DNA of 46,517 nt, from NCBI GenBank assembly GCA_002698965.1, contig PAAT01000171.1:1-46517 (forward strand), written 5' to 3'. Shown here piece by piece: positions 28,398 through 35,748 of this stretch; the stretch's first letter is position 1, and each line of letters opens with the position of its first letter. The stretch is from Rhodopirellula sp. (GTDB lineage: Bacteria; Planctomycetota; Planctomycetia; Pirellulales; Pirellulaceae). The translations under genes were made by a program, and so were the position numbers. Below the pieces are notes generated by a model that was not told where the DNA came from, did no database searches, and saw only the letters and a program-made list of their open reading frames with translations.

Positions 28398-29519
28398 ATG
28401 AAACTCAGTAAGTACGCACTACTGGGCGCTTTTGCATTCGCTGTTATGACAGGTGGCGTTTCTGCCGACGAATTGCAGCAGCCCGTACTAGAGCCAATCG
28501 CTTACACTTTGCAGGATGCTGCTGATTCACCATCGGATGATGGTACTTGGAGCCTCTTCAAGCGTGATGGCGAAGGCCTTGAAATTTCTGGTTGGACTCA
28601 AGTTGGTTACCATGACGGTTCCGACGGTTTGTTCAACTCTGCCGCTAATGCTAAGTCTGTTGGTGTAGAACAGCTTTGGTTTGCTTTCGATAAAGCATCC
28701 GATTCTGACGCTGAAGGATTTGGCCTTGGATATCACTTTGACCTTACCTATGGTCGTCATGCAGAAAACACCAATGCTTTCGGCAACCCTAATGCGGGCC
28801 AGGCCGGCGATTGGGATACCGAAGCAGATGACTGGGCAATGCCTCAGTTGTACTTAACCGGTCACTTAGGTGATTGGGACATTACGCTAGGTAAGTTCTA
28901 CACTTTAGTTGGTTACGAAGTTGTTCAAGCGAATGGTAACTTCTTCTACAGCCATGCTAAGACGATGAACAACAGTGAGCCATTTACTCACACGGGTGTT
29001 CTCGCTAGTAAAACGACTGAAACTGGCATGGATCTGACTGTCGGATGGACTGCTGGTTGGGATACAGGTTTTGATTCCAACGGTTCAAACGGTATTATCG
29101 CTCTAGGTAAATCTTTAGGCGACAACATCGGTTTGAATTACGTCACGACTTTCGGTGACATTTCTGAAACTGAGAATGGATATACTCACAGTATCGTGAT
29201 GGATATTACTCTTGGCGAACGAATGTCATACGTTTTCCAAACTGATTACGTCGATACAACAACCCGTTACGAAATTGGTGTGAATCAGTATGTGTTCTAC
29301 ACTGTTTCTGATGATGTTGCTGTAGGTGCTCGTCTGGAATGGTGGAGAAACGGTTCTACTCCAGGACAGGATAGTGAGTATTCTGTGACAACAGGTGTTA
29401 ACTGGCGACCACAGTCCAGTTTTGATCTTGTCATTCGTCCAGAAATTCGAATTGACTGGGATGACACCAGTGTAGACACAGAAACTATTTTCGGTGTCGA
29501 TGCTATCTTAAGCTACTAA
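28398..29519 (+). CDS. BBP2-type (OmpL-like) outer-membrane beta-barrel porin
   Basis: The 373-residue protein starts with a signal peptide (about 1-23, cut near VSA-DE). It continues as alternating amphipathic strands rich in Gly, Asp, Trp and Tyr, ending in an aromatic residue (LSY), as outer-membrane barrels do. Phrases such as GLFNSAANAKSV, FFYSHAKTMNNSEPFTHTGV and EWWRNGS fit the putative beta-barrel porin-2 family common in planctomycetes. GGAGG lies 11 nt before the ATG. A strong terminator follows. A paralogue lies 240 bp downstream. The solute is unknown. Confidence 0.85.
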   Translation: MKLSKYALLGAFAFAVMTGGVSADELQQPVLEPIAYTLQDAADSPSDDGTWSLFKRDGEGLEISGWTQVGYHDGSDGLFNSAANAKSVGVEQLWFAFDKASDSDAEGFGLGYHFDLTYGRHAENTNAFGNPNAGQAGDWDTEADDWAMPQLYLTGHLGDWDITLGKFYTLVGYEVVQANGNFFYSHAKTMNNSEPFTHTGVLASKTTETGMDLTVGWTAGWDTGFDSNGSNGIIALGKSLGDNIGLNYVTTFGDISETENGYTHSIVMDITLGERMSYVFQTDYVDTTTRYEIGVNQYVFYTVSDDVAVGARLEWWRNGSTPGQDSEYSVTTGVNWRPQSSFDLVIRPEIRIDWDDTSVDTETIFGVDAILSY

Positions 29520-29545
29520 GCTACAAAGATAATCTCACAACTAAG

Positions 29546-29578
29546 AAACCACCGGTTCTTACGAGCCGGTGGTTTTTT
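29546..29578 (+). terminator. Strong intrinsic terminator after the first porin
   Basis: A perfect 10-bp stem (AAACCACCGG 29546-29555 with CCGGTGGTTT 29566-29575) with a 10-nt loop runs into six T residues. It lies 27 nt after the porin stop. Confidence 0.92.
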
Positions 29579-29760
29579 GTGTAGATATCGGTAGGTATTC
29601 GGTTGGGAGTATTAAATACCGATCTTTGCCTTTGGTAAGCATTCATCGAAGGAAAATACTTAGGCCTTATAAATAAACTGAGAAAAGCTGGATCAAATGA
29701 AGTTTGCAGACGATTCGGTATGACGAGTATCAAAAGATTTCGGTTTGGATATTTTGTCAG

Positions 29761-30978
29761 ATGTACCAAAAAATTATATTGTCACTTTGTTTTTCAATAA
29801 GCACACTGGTTGGTGTTTTTCCACCGCAGGCTGTTGGCAAAGAACTGGGAGATACCGCTGCGCTCGTACAGCCTCAATGGTTACATAGCGTGACGGTCAA
29901 ATTAGATGAATTAGAGGGTGACGGGGAAGAAGGCCCCCCGAAGGGTGTAGGTGAACGTGAGATTCTTGGAGAACGATTTGGCTTGCTTTACAGATTGCGT
30001 AACCGAGAAAGCAGTTCCTGGAATCTTCAACCAAGATTTAGCGGTTGGACCTCAGTCGGTTTTCATGACCAAAACAATGGACTCTTTAACAATCATGCGC
30101 ACGGCGTCAATTTACATCAGTTGTGGATGACGATCGAGAGTGAACCAACGGGTGAGAACGGACAGAAGCCGATGATCGGGTATCGGGCTGATGTGGTTTA
30201 TGGAGTGGATGGTCCCGATACACAGGCATTTGGCAACCCACCAGGTAACTGGGACTTTCAAAATAACTGGGAAGACGGAAAGAATGGCTGGGCCATGCCT
30301 CAGCTGTATCTTCATGGCACGATAGGGAAATTCAATTATAAGTTGGGACATTTTTTCACCCCCGTAGGCTATGAAACAGTGACGGCTCCTCATAATTTCT
30401 TCTATAGTCATGCTCAAACGATGTTCAATAGTGAGCCCTTTACCCATACAGGTGTCCTGACAGAATTTACCACTGAGAATGAATCCACGGTTTATCTCGG
30501 TTGGTCTTTAGGGTGGGATTCTGGTTTTGCACAATCTGAAGATGGAAATAACGGAATCATTGGTTTTGCTAAGAACCTTACCGAAGATATCGCGGTGACC
30601 TATATGAGCACCTTCGGAAACCTCGGCTGGCGAGGTGAAGGGTATTCACACAGTATCGTGTTTGATTTAGCTTTGACGGAAAATCTGACATACGTATTAC
30701 AAAGTGATTATGTAAATACCAGTAGCGTCTCAGATCCGGGCGATGATATAGGACTTAATAACTATCTGATTTACAAGATCGATGACTGCTGGAGTCTTGG
30801 TACCCGATTCGAATGGTGGCGAGATAATTCGACTTCAAAGAACTCTTTTACGGTCGGGGCTAACTGGCGTCCAGGCAAAGGCCTGTTTCTTTTAAGACCA
30901 GAGATCCGATCGGACTGGATTCCTGCAGAGGATTATTCAGAAACAGCATTTGGTATCGATGCGATTGTTGAATTCTAA
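29761..30978 (+). CDS. BBP2-type outer-membrane porin, second copy
   Basis: A paralogue of the porin upstream: FSGWTSVGFHDQNNGLFNNHAHG, FFYSHAQTMFNSEPFTHTGV and EWWRDNS align with it, and it ends in an aromatic residue (VEF). The frame is open from a TTG at 29704, but the signal peptide starts at the ATG at 29761, giving 405 residues. The mature N-terminus carries about 60 extra polar residues with an acidic stretch (DELEGDGEE) before the barrel. No good ribosome binding site is seen. It lies upstream of amtB, so a role in nitrogen compound uptake is possible but unproven. Confidence 0.82.
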   Translation: MYQKIILSLCFSISTLVGVFPPQAVGKELGDTAALVQPQWLHSVTVKLDELEGDGEEGPPKGVGEREILGERFGLLYRLRNRESSSWNLQPRFSGWTSVGFHDQNNGLFNNHAHGVNLHQLWMTIESEPTGENGQKPMIGYRADVVYGVDGPDTQAFGNPPGNWDFQNNWEDGKNGWAMPQLYLHGTIGKFNYKLGHFFTPVGYETVTAPHNFFYSHAQTMFNSEPFTHTGVLTEFTTENESTVYLGWSLGWDSGFAQSEDGNNGIIGFAKNLTEDIAVTYMSTFGNLGWRGEGYSHSIVFDLALTENLTYVLQSDYVNTSSVSDPGDDIGLNNYLIYKIDDCWSLGTRFEWWRDNSTSKNSFTVGANWRPGKGLFLLRPEIRSDWIPAEDYSETAFGIDAIVEF

Positions 30979-31024
30979 GCTTTACGGATACCGCAAAAGA
31001 GCTCTTCACACCATCTCGAATCGG

Positions 31025-31041
31025 TGCATGCGATCTGTGCA
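31025..31041 (+). promoter_or_regulatory. Candidate NtrC-like enhancer site
   Basis: TGCATGCGATCTGTGCA is 17 bp long and agrees with the outer TGCA...GTGCA arms of the NtrC consensus; the centre does not. It lies about 170 bp upstream of the sigma-54 promoter of amtB, a normal enhancer distance. Confidence 0.4.
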
Positions 31042-31045
31042 CTTT

Positions 31046-31076
31046 GCCTGCTTCTTAAACAGGCGATTAATTTTTT
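31046..31076 (+). terminator. Possible terminator after the second porin
   Basis: GCCTG (31046-31050) and CAGGC (31060-31064) form a 5-bp stem with a 9-nt loop, followed by an AT-rich stretch with six T residues (31071-31076). The stem is short and the T-run is offset. Confidence 0.35.
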
Positions 31077-31193
31077 GTTATTACCAATAAATTAATCTTA
31101 ATTTTCATCACGTAATAAAATCGCCTGTATATGGCTTTATCCAGCGTTTTGCAGCTTCTCTTCGATGTGGAAGTCTTCTTCTAAAAGCCGTTT

Positions 31194-31209
31194 TGGCACG
31201 GTTCTTGCA
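31194..31209 (+). promoter_or_regulatory. Sigma-54 (RpoN) promoter of amtB
   Basis: TGGCACGGTTCTTGCA matches the -24/-12 consensus (TGGCACG-N4-TTGCA) in every conserved position, with GG at 31195-31196 and GC at 31207-31208. It faces amtB, 172 bp before its ATG. Ammonium transporters are classic RpoN/NtrC targets, so expression under nitrogen limitation is expected. Confidence 0.88.
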
Positions 31210-31381
31210 TTTCTTATTAACCGAGTCTTATCTGCATTTTTATTGTGCAGATGGAATTTAGGTATCCACGGAAGGCGGCTCGACGGAGCCAAGTACCTAA
31301 AACGGACTTAGTTCAAGTAATTCAAGTTGTTGGAAAATACCAACACAAACAAAAATCCATTTGGAATCGGGAGTTAATATC

Positions 31382-32842
31382 ATGTTGTCTCTGAGATTAG
31401 ATCAGAGTTGGCTTGGCAAAATGTTGTGCTTGCTAGCATTGATGATTGGTACGAGCGTGTTCGTACCAACAGCGCAGGCTTTTCAGGATGAAGAGCCGGC
31501 CGCTGTTGTTGAAGAAGATACAGCGGTGGAAGAATCCACCACAGAAACGGAAGAAGCGGAGTCCGTAGATACTGAAGCAGAAGCAGAAGCTGAGGAAGCA
31601 CCTTATTACGATAAGGCAGAGTCCAACTATATAACCAATACGTTGTTCATGATGATATGTGCAGTCTTGGTTATCTTAATGCAGCCGGGTTTCGCTCTCC
31701 TTGAAGTTGGTTTAAACGCTAAGAAAAACACCGTTAACATTCTCTTTAAGAATGTGATGGATCTTTCAGTAGGTGTGTTACTTTATTTCTTCATTGGCTG
31801 GGGAATTATGTATCCCGGTGATGTCGACTATTTCGCATTTGCTGGTTTTGGGGTAGCTGCTGATACTACCGATGCAGGAGCTTTAGATTATGGTTTTAGC
31901 AACTCGGTTGATTTTCTCTTCCAGGTAGCTTTTGCAGCCACTGCAGCGACGATTGTTTCGGGTGCTGTTGCGGGGCGTATGAAATTTGGTGCGTACTTAA
32001 CGTTCAGTGCTTTGTTAACCGGTTTGATTTATCCTATCAGCGGTGCTTGGAAATGGGGTGGAGGCTTTCTTGACCAAGCTGGTTTTCAGGACTTCGCCGG
32101 TTCCGTCGTGGTACATGCCGTTGGAGGTTTTGCTGGTCTTGCCGGTGCTATCGTACTTGGCCCTCGTTTGGGGCGTTTCACCGACGGTAAATCAACACCA
32201 CTGCCGGGCCAGAATATAACCTTTGCGGCTATTGGCGTCTTCCTTTTGTGGGTGGGATGGTATGGATTTAATCCTGGTAGCCAGCTCACTTATGGTGGCT
32301 TAGACGAAGCAAATGCAACCACCTATATCGCATTGACCACAACACTGGCCGCCGCTGCTGGTGCTGTAGCAGCTATGTTAGTTGCCTGGCTGGCTTTTGG
32401 TAAGCCAGATGTAACGATGGCATTAAACGGTGTACTTGCTGGGCTTGTTTCGATTACGGCAAACTGCGATCAGGTATCCACTACATCAGCACTGTGCATT
32501 GGGCTTGTCGGTGGTGTCTTGGTTGTTGCCGGTATCGTATTGCTCGACAAGCTAAAGATTGACGACCCAGTGGGCGCATGGCCAGTTCACGGACTGTGCG
32601 GTATTTGGGGAGGCATTGCGACAGGTTTGTTCGGGACGGGCAGTGACCTTGCTCGTGGAGAGTATATCTGGGTTCAGTTTTACTCAACTGCGATTATCTG
32701 TGCTTGGGCCTTTGTAACCATGTATGCATTGTTCATGACCCTTAAGGCAATTGGCATGCTACGCGTATCACGAGAAGAAGAAGAAATGGGACTCGATTTG
32801 TCAGAGCACGGTATGCGTGCTTACGGCGATAACCTGTCCTAA
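31382..32842 (+). CDS. amtB: Ammonium transporter AmtB with signal peptide and acidic N-terminal segment
   Basis: Amt proteins are trimeric membrane channels for ammonium. From the ATG at 31382 (GGGAG 8 nt upstream; the frame extends to 31361) the protein has 486 residues. A signal peptide (about 1-32, cut near AQA-FQ) is followed by about 45 residues very rich in Glu, Val and Thr, which would be periplasmic. Eleven membrane helices then carry the twin pore histidines His245 (VVHAVGG) and His403 (WPVHGLCG). The start of the Amt domain (MMICAVLVILMQPGFALLE) is typical. The acidic linker is unusual. The gene is followed by glnB. Confidence 0.94.
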   Translation: MLSLRLDQSWLGKMLCLLALMIGTSVFVPTAQAFQDEEPAAVVEEDTAVEESTTETEEAESVDTEAEAEAEEAPYYDKAESNYITNTLFMMICAVLVILMQPGFALLEVGLNAKKNTVNILFKNVMDLSVGVLLYFFIGWGIMYPGDVDYFAFAGFGVAADTTDAGALDYGFSNSVDFLFQVAFAATAATIVSGAVAGRMKFGAYLTFSALLTGLIYPISGAWKWGGGFLDQAGFQDFAGSVVVHAVGGFAGLAGAIVLGPRLGRFTDGKSTPLPGQNITFAAIGVFLLWVGWYGFNPGSQLTYGGLDEANATTYIALTTTLAAAAGAVAAMLVAWLAFGKPDVTMALNGVLAGLVSITANCDQVSTTSALCIGLVGGVLVVAGIVLLDKLKIDDPVGAWPVHGLCGIWGGIATGLFGTGSDLARGEYIWVQFYSTAIICAWAFVTMYALFMTLKAIGMLRVSREEEEMGLDLSEHGMRAYGDNLS

Positions 32843-33148
32843 AACAGGAGCATGGTCTGGTAGGACCTGAGGTGATTCGAAACACGAGTAGTTAGTGTTT
32901 AACCGCCAGCAGGGACAAATTGGCTCACCTTGAGTTCTACCGGGTTACGGATTGGTTCTCGATCCGAGAGGATACCCCAAATGGTTCTGGATAAGTAACC
33001 GCCTTGCTTATCCAGAGCCGGGGTACCACTCTTATGCTTCTAAGTTCAAGGAGAACGGTTTCCTAACCCGGAACCGTTCTCCTTTTTTTATTCGCCTAGG
33101 ACTATTACAATACTGAAAACAACCGTCGTCCATTTGCCGATTGAAATC
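32843..33148 (+). other. Structured amtB-glnB intergenic segment
   Basis: The 306 bp between the amtB stop and the glnB start contain no gene. They can form at least two strong hairpins: TCTGGATAAG/CTTATCCAGA (32986-32995 with 33007-33016) and a 13-bp terminator stem (33048-33084). A weaker GGTC/GACC stem lies just after amtB. A TACAAT at 33106-33111 could be a -10 for glnB. It could be a 3' UTR-derived small RNA, but nothing proves that. Confidence 0.45.
33048..33089 (+). terminator. Strong intrinsic terminator between amtB and glnB
   Basis: A perfect 13-bp stem, AAGGAGAACGGTT (33048-33060) with AACCGTTCTCCTT (33072-33084), with an 11-nt loop, runs into seven T residues. It should separate amtB from glnB or allow only partial read-through. 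Confidence 0.93.
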
Positions 33149-33496
33149 ATGAAATTAATCATTGCCATTATTCAGCCCAGCCGTCTGGAAGATGTGAAAG
33201 CCGCTTTGACTGAGGTAGAGGTGTCCCGGCTGACAGTAATGGATTGTCAAGGCTTTGGCCGACAAAAAGGACAGACGGAAATGTACCGTGGTCGCGAGCT
33301 CACGGTTAATTTGTTGCGCAAAACCCAATTGCAAATTGCTGTCAATGACGAATTCGTTGAGCCAACGATCCAAGCCATCCTAAAAGCTGGCCGTACGGGA
33401 GAATCGGGTGCCATTGGCGATGGTAAGGTTTTTGTTCTGCCCATGGACGACTGCGTGCGTATTCGGACGGGTGAACGTGGCTCCGATGCGATCTAG
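33149..33496 (+). CDS. glnB: PII nitrogen regulatory protein lacking Tyr51
   Basis: PII trimers sense 2-oxoglutarate and ATP/ADP and control Amt channels and other targets. From the ATG at 33149 the protein has 115 residues, close to the family norm. The core is typical: MKLIIAIIQPSRLEDVKAAL, the GFGRQKGQTEMYRG T-loop entry and GAIGDGKVFVLP. The T-loop reads YRGREL, so position 51, the uridylylation or adenylylation tyrosine in many PII proteins, is leucine. Tyr46 is kept. The gene follows amtB, the reverse of the usual glnK-amtB order. It may be named glnK by position; I keep the family name. Confidence 0.92.
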   Translation: MKLIIAIIQPSRLEDVKAALTEVEVSRLTVMDCQGFGRQKGQTEMYRGRELTVNLLRKTQLQIAVNDEFVEPTIQAILKAGRTGESGAIGDGKVFVLPMDDCVRIRTGERGSDAI

Positions 33497-33553
33497 CTGG
33501 TAAAAGTTGTTGGTAAATGTGAATACCGACAAATGCAGAGCGCTCGTAAAGTC

Positions 33554-33823
33554 TTACGGCGTCTGAGTACGAACCATTTGGCCCAAATATTTGTCCCGGA
33601 CAGGTTCCGGTAGTGGCCGGTCAAATTCCGGAGGACGCATACCTCCGAGATCGGCTCCGATTTCTGTCGCGGAGTAGGGATCAAACAGGGCGGCACGATA
33701 TTGCTGCTGACGGATCTCTCCGCGAGGTTTAGTCACCTGCTCCTGAAAGTGCTGACAGCCTACACTCGCCAGACTGCTCAATAGTAGCAGTGAGAGTGTG
33801 GTAATGTAGTGCCCACGTTGCAT
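33554..33823 (-). CDS. Small lipoprotein-like protein
   Basis: This 89-residue protein has a hydrophobic signal (about 5-22) ending SLASVGC, a near-lipobox with Cys23, though serine at -3 is not ideal. The mature part is short and polar, with AALFDPYSATEIGADLGGMRPPEFDRPLPEP. I do not recognise a family; such short lipoproteins are common in planctomycetes. It stands alone on the minus strand between glnB and tatC. Confidence 0.65.
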   Translation of the reverse strand: MQRGHYITTLSLLLLSSLASVGCQHFQEQVTKPRGEIRQQQYRAALFDPYSATEIGADLGGMRPPEFDRPLPEPVRDKYLGQMVRTQTP

Positions 33824-34185
33824 GAGGGAGAATCCATAATATCAAGTTCATACTAGTTAGAGCTCTCGATCCGGTAGGGTGGGATTATAGTGACCTATTG
33901 GATTCTCCGATACACCATTGTGCTAAGTTGAATTCACTCCCAAACTCTCGTCTTCTGGCAGTTTGTCTTCTAGTTTATCTGGGGCTCTCATGTTAGACTT
34001 GTAGCAATCCCCGCAGACCCTTTTAGTGGTCTGTTTCAGCTGGTGCGGCAGCTTCCTTCCGTATGAATTTGGGGTCCTTTCACAACTGTGAAGTTCTGAT
34101 CTGGCCGTCTTGATATTTTCACACGCTTAGCCGGAATTCCGGTGTAAACAACGATTATCCATTTGGGAAAACTTGATTTCTAGTT
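33824..34185. other. Intergenic region before tatC
   Basis: No gene is supported in these 362 bp. A 6-bp inverted repeat (CAGACC 34014-34019, GGTCTG 34028-34033) is followed by only three T residues. No convincing promoter for tatC, repeat or RNA gene was seen. Confidence 0.4.
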
Positions 34186-35652
34186 ATGGCTAAAAACCCT
34201 AAAGAAGATCTGTTCGCAGATTCTACGATGACATTCGGTGAGCACCTGGAAGAGCTGCGTCAGTGCTTGTTCCGTGCGGCGATTGGGTTGGTGATTGGCG
34301 TTGGATTTGGTTTGTTCTATGCAGACGATGTCATCAAGCAAATACAGGTCCCACTCAAAGCTTCACTGAGATCTTACTACCGTAATGCGGCCCTTGACCG
34401 CATTCAAGATGATGATATTGCTCAGGCGGAGCTGGCAGGCCTGATAACCAAAGAGGACTACGTTTCCAATGACATCGAGGTCGAACTCGATAAGCTGCTC
34501 ATGAGACTGAAAGTAGCTGTTCCTCAACAACTGGGAGCACTTGACTTTGCATTGTACTCTTTCGTCCCCGATGATTTTATTTTGGAAGCAGGGGAACCGT
34601 CAAAACACACAGACTTTTTTAGAAATTTCAAAACGGCATTTGATAGTAAGCAGCCATGGGCAGCGTTTCTATATGGACTTCTCGATGAAGCTCAGCAGGC
34701 TGCCGTCGAACGGCTTACAAGGACTGGCGATGGCACGGCTGCTGATGCGATTGCCGTTCTTAATCACTGGGCCAATGATCCGACGGTTTTTAATAACGAG
34801 CACATTCGCGAACTTGTAAAGACGTCGATTGAAGCACCTGATGCCTGGTGGTCGGAACTGGATACCAGTGGCGATGAAAACAAGATCGATGTAGATAAAG
34901 TATTCGGGACTCTTACCAACGCCATCGAACAGCCCAGTGTTGGAACGACGATTGAAGATCGGCGACGACGTGTTAATAAGTTTGCGTTATCTAGCGCCTT
35001 CCCTGAGTATCTTCGTTCAGCTCGTCCGGCAACGATCACTTTGCCGGTTTGGGAAAAGAAAGATATCCGCGTGCAAACACTTAATGCTCATGAAGGTTTC
35101 ATGATTTGGCTCAAAGCAGCCTTTATCGCAGGATTTGTCATTGGTAGCCCCTGGATTTTCTTTCAGGTGTGGGCTTTCGTCGCTGCTGGCTTGTATCCAC
35201 ATGAACGAAAGTACGTTTACATTTATTTACCGTTCTGTCTGGCATTGTTTTTCGGCGGAGCCGCTATGGCGTTCTTCGTTGTGATGGAACCTGTGCTCGA
35301 TTTTCTTTTTAGTTATAACCGTATGATGGCGATTGATCCGGATCCCCGTATTAGCGAGTGGCTGGGATTCGTGTTGTTTTTACCCATTGGTTTTGGCATC
35401 GCCTTTCAGTTGCCATTGGTCATGTTGATGTTACAGAGAATCGGAATTTTTACCACGAAGGCATATCTTGCAAAATGGCGTGTGGCGATTTTGGTGATCT
35501 TCATTATTGCGATGTTTCTAACACCGGCTGACCCGTTAAGTATGTTGCTATTGGGTGGCCCGCTAACCGTGTTGTACTTCCTGGGTATTTTGTTGTGCCG
35601 ATTCATGCCTCGTAGCAAGAACCCGTATGCCGAGAGCTACGATCCTGTATGA
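34186..35652 (+). CDS. tatC: Sec-independent translocase TatC with a 230-residue loop insertion
   Basis: TatC binds twin-arginine signal peptides. The N-terminal FGEHLEELRQ (17-26), the TM2 region ending QVWAFVAAGLYPHERK (327-342), the NRMMAI...SEWLGFVL region and the final helices are standard. The protein has 488 residues instead of about 250. The extra part lies between TM1 (about 29-46) and TM2 (about 308-332), in what should be the first periplasmic loop. It is mostly helical and acidic and has no recognised domain. The reading frame is continuous and the motifs are intact, so it looks functional. Confidence 0.93.
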   Translation: MAKNPKEDLFADSTMTFGEHLEELRQCLFRAAIGLVIGVGFGLFYADDVIKQIQVPLKASLRSYYRNAALDRIQDDDIAQAELAGLITKEDYVSNDIEVELDKLLMRLKVAVPQQLGALDFALYSFVPDDFILEAGEPSKHTDFFRNFKTAFDSKQPWAAFLYGLLDEAQQAAVERLTRTGDGTAADAIAVLNHWANDPTVFNNEHIRELVKTSIEAPDAWWSELDTSGDENKIDVDKVFGTLTNAIEQPSVGTTIEDRRRRVNKFALSSAFPEYLRSARPATITLPVWEKKDIRVQTLNAHEGFMIWLKAAFIAGFVIGSPWIFFQVWAFVAAGLYPHERKYVYIYLPFCLALFFGGAAMAFFVVMEPVLDFLFSYNRMMAIDPDPRISEWLGFVLFLPIGFGIAFQLPLVMLMLQRIGIFTTKAYLAKWRVAILVIFIIAMFLTPADPLSMLLLGGPLTVLYFLGILLCRFMPRSKNPYAESYDPV

Positions 35653-35748
35653 CTTTTGGACAATGTTGGTGGGGTACTGGCTGGGATTCACCTGGCGTGC
35701 CAGATTTGATGATTTATTGTTGCCGTATTACTTTTTCAGATTGAATCG

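Larger units (their letters stand above)
30979..31381. other. Regulatory region between the second porin and amtB
   Basis: This 403-bp stretch contains no gene. It holds a possible hairpin terminator (31046-31076), a 10-bp inverted repeat that competes with it (31059-31068 with 31119-31128), an NtrC-like site (31025-31041) and a sigma-54 promoter (31194-31209). The amtB leader has two small hairpins: GGCTC/GAGCC (31277-31290) and TGTTGG/CCAACA (31328-31345). Confidence 0.6.
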
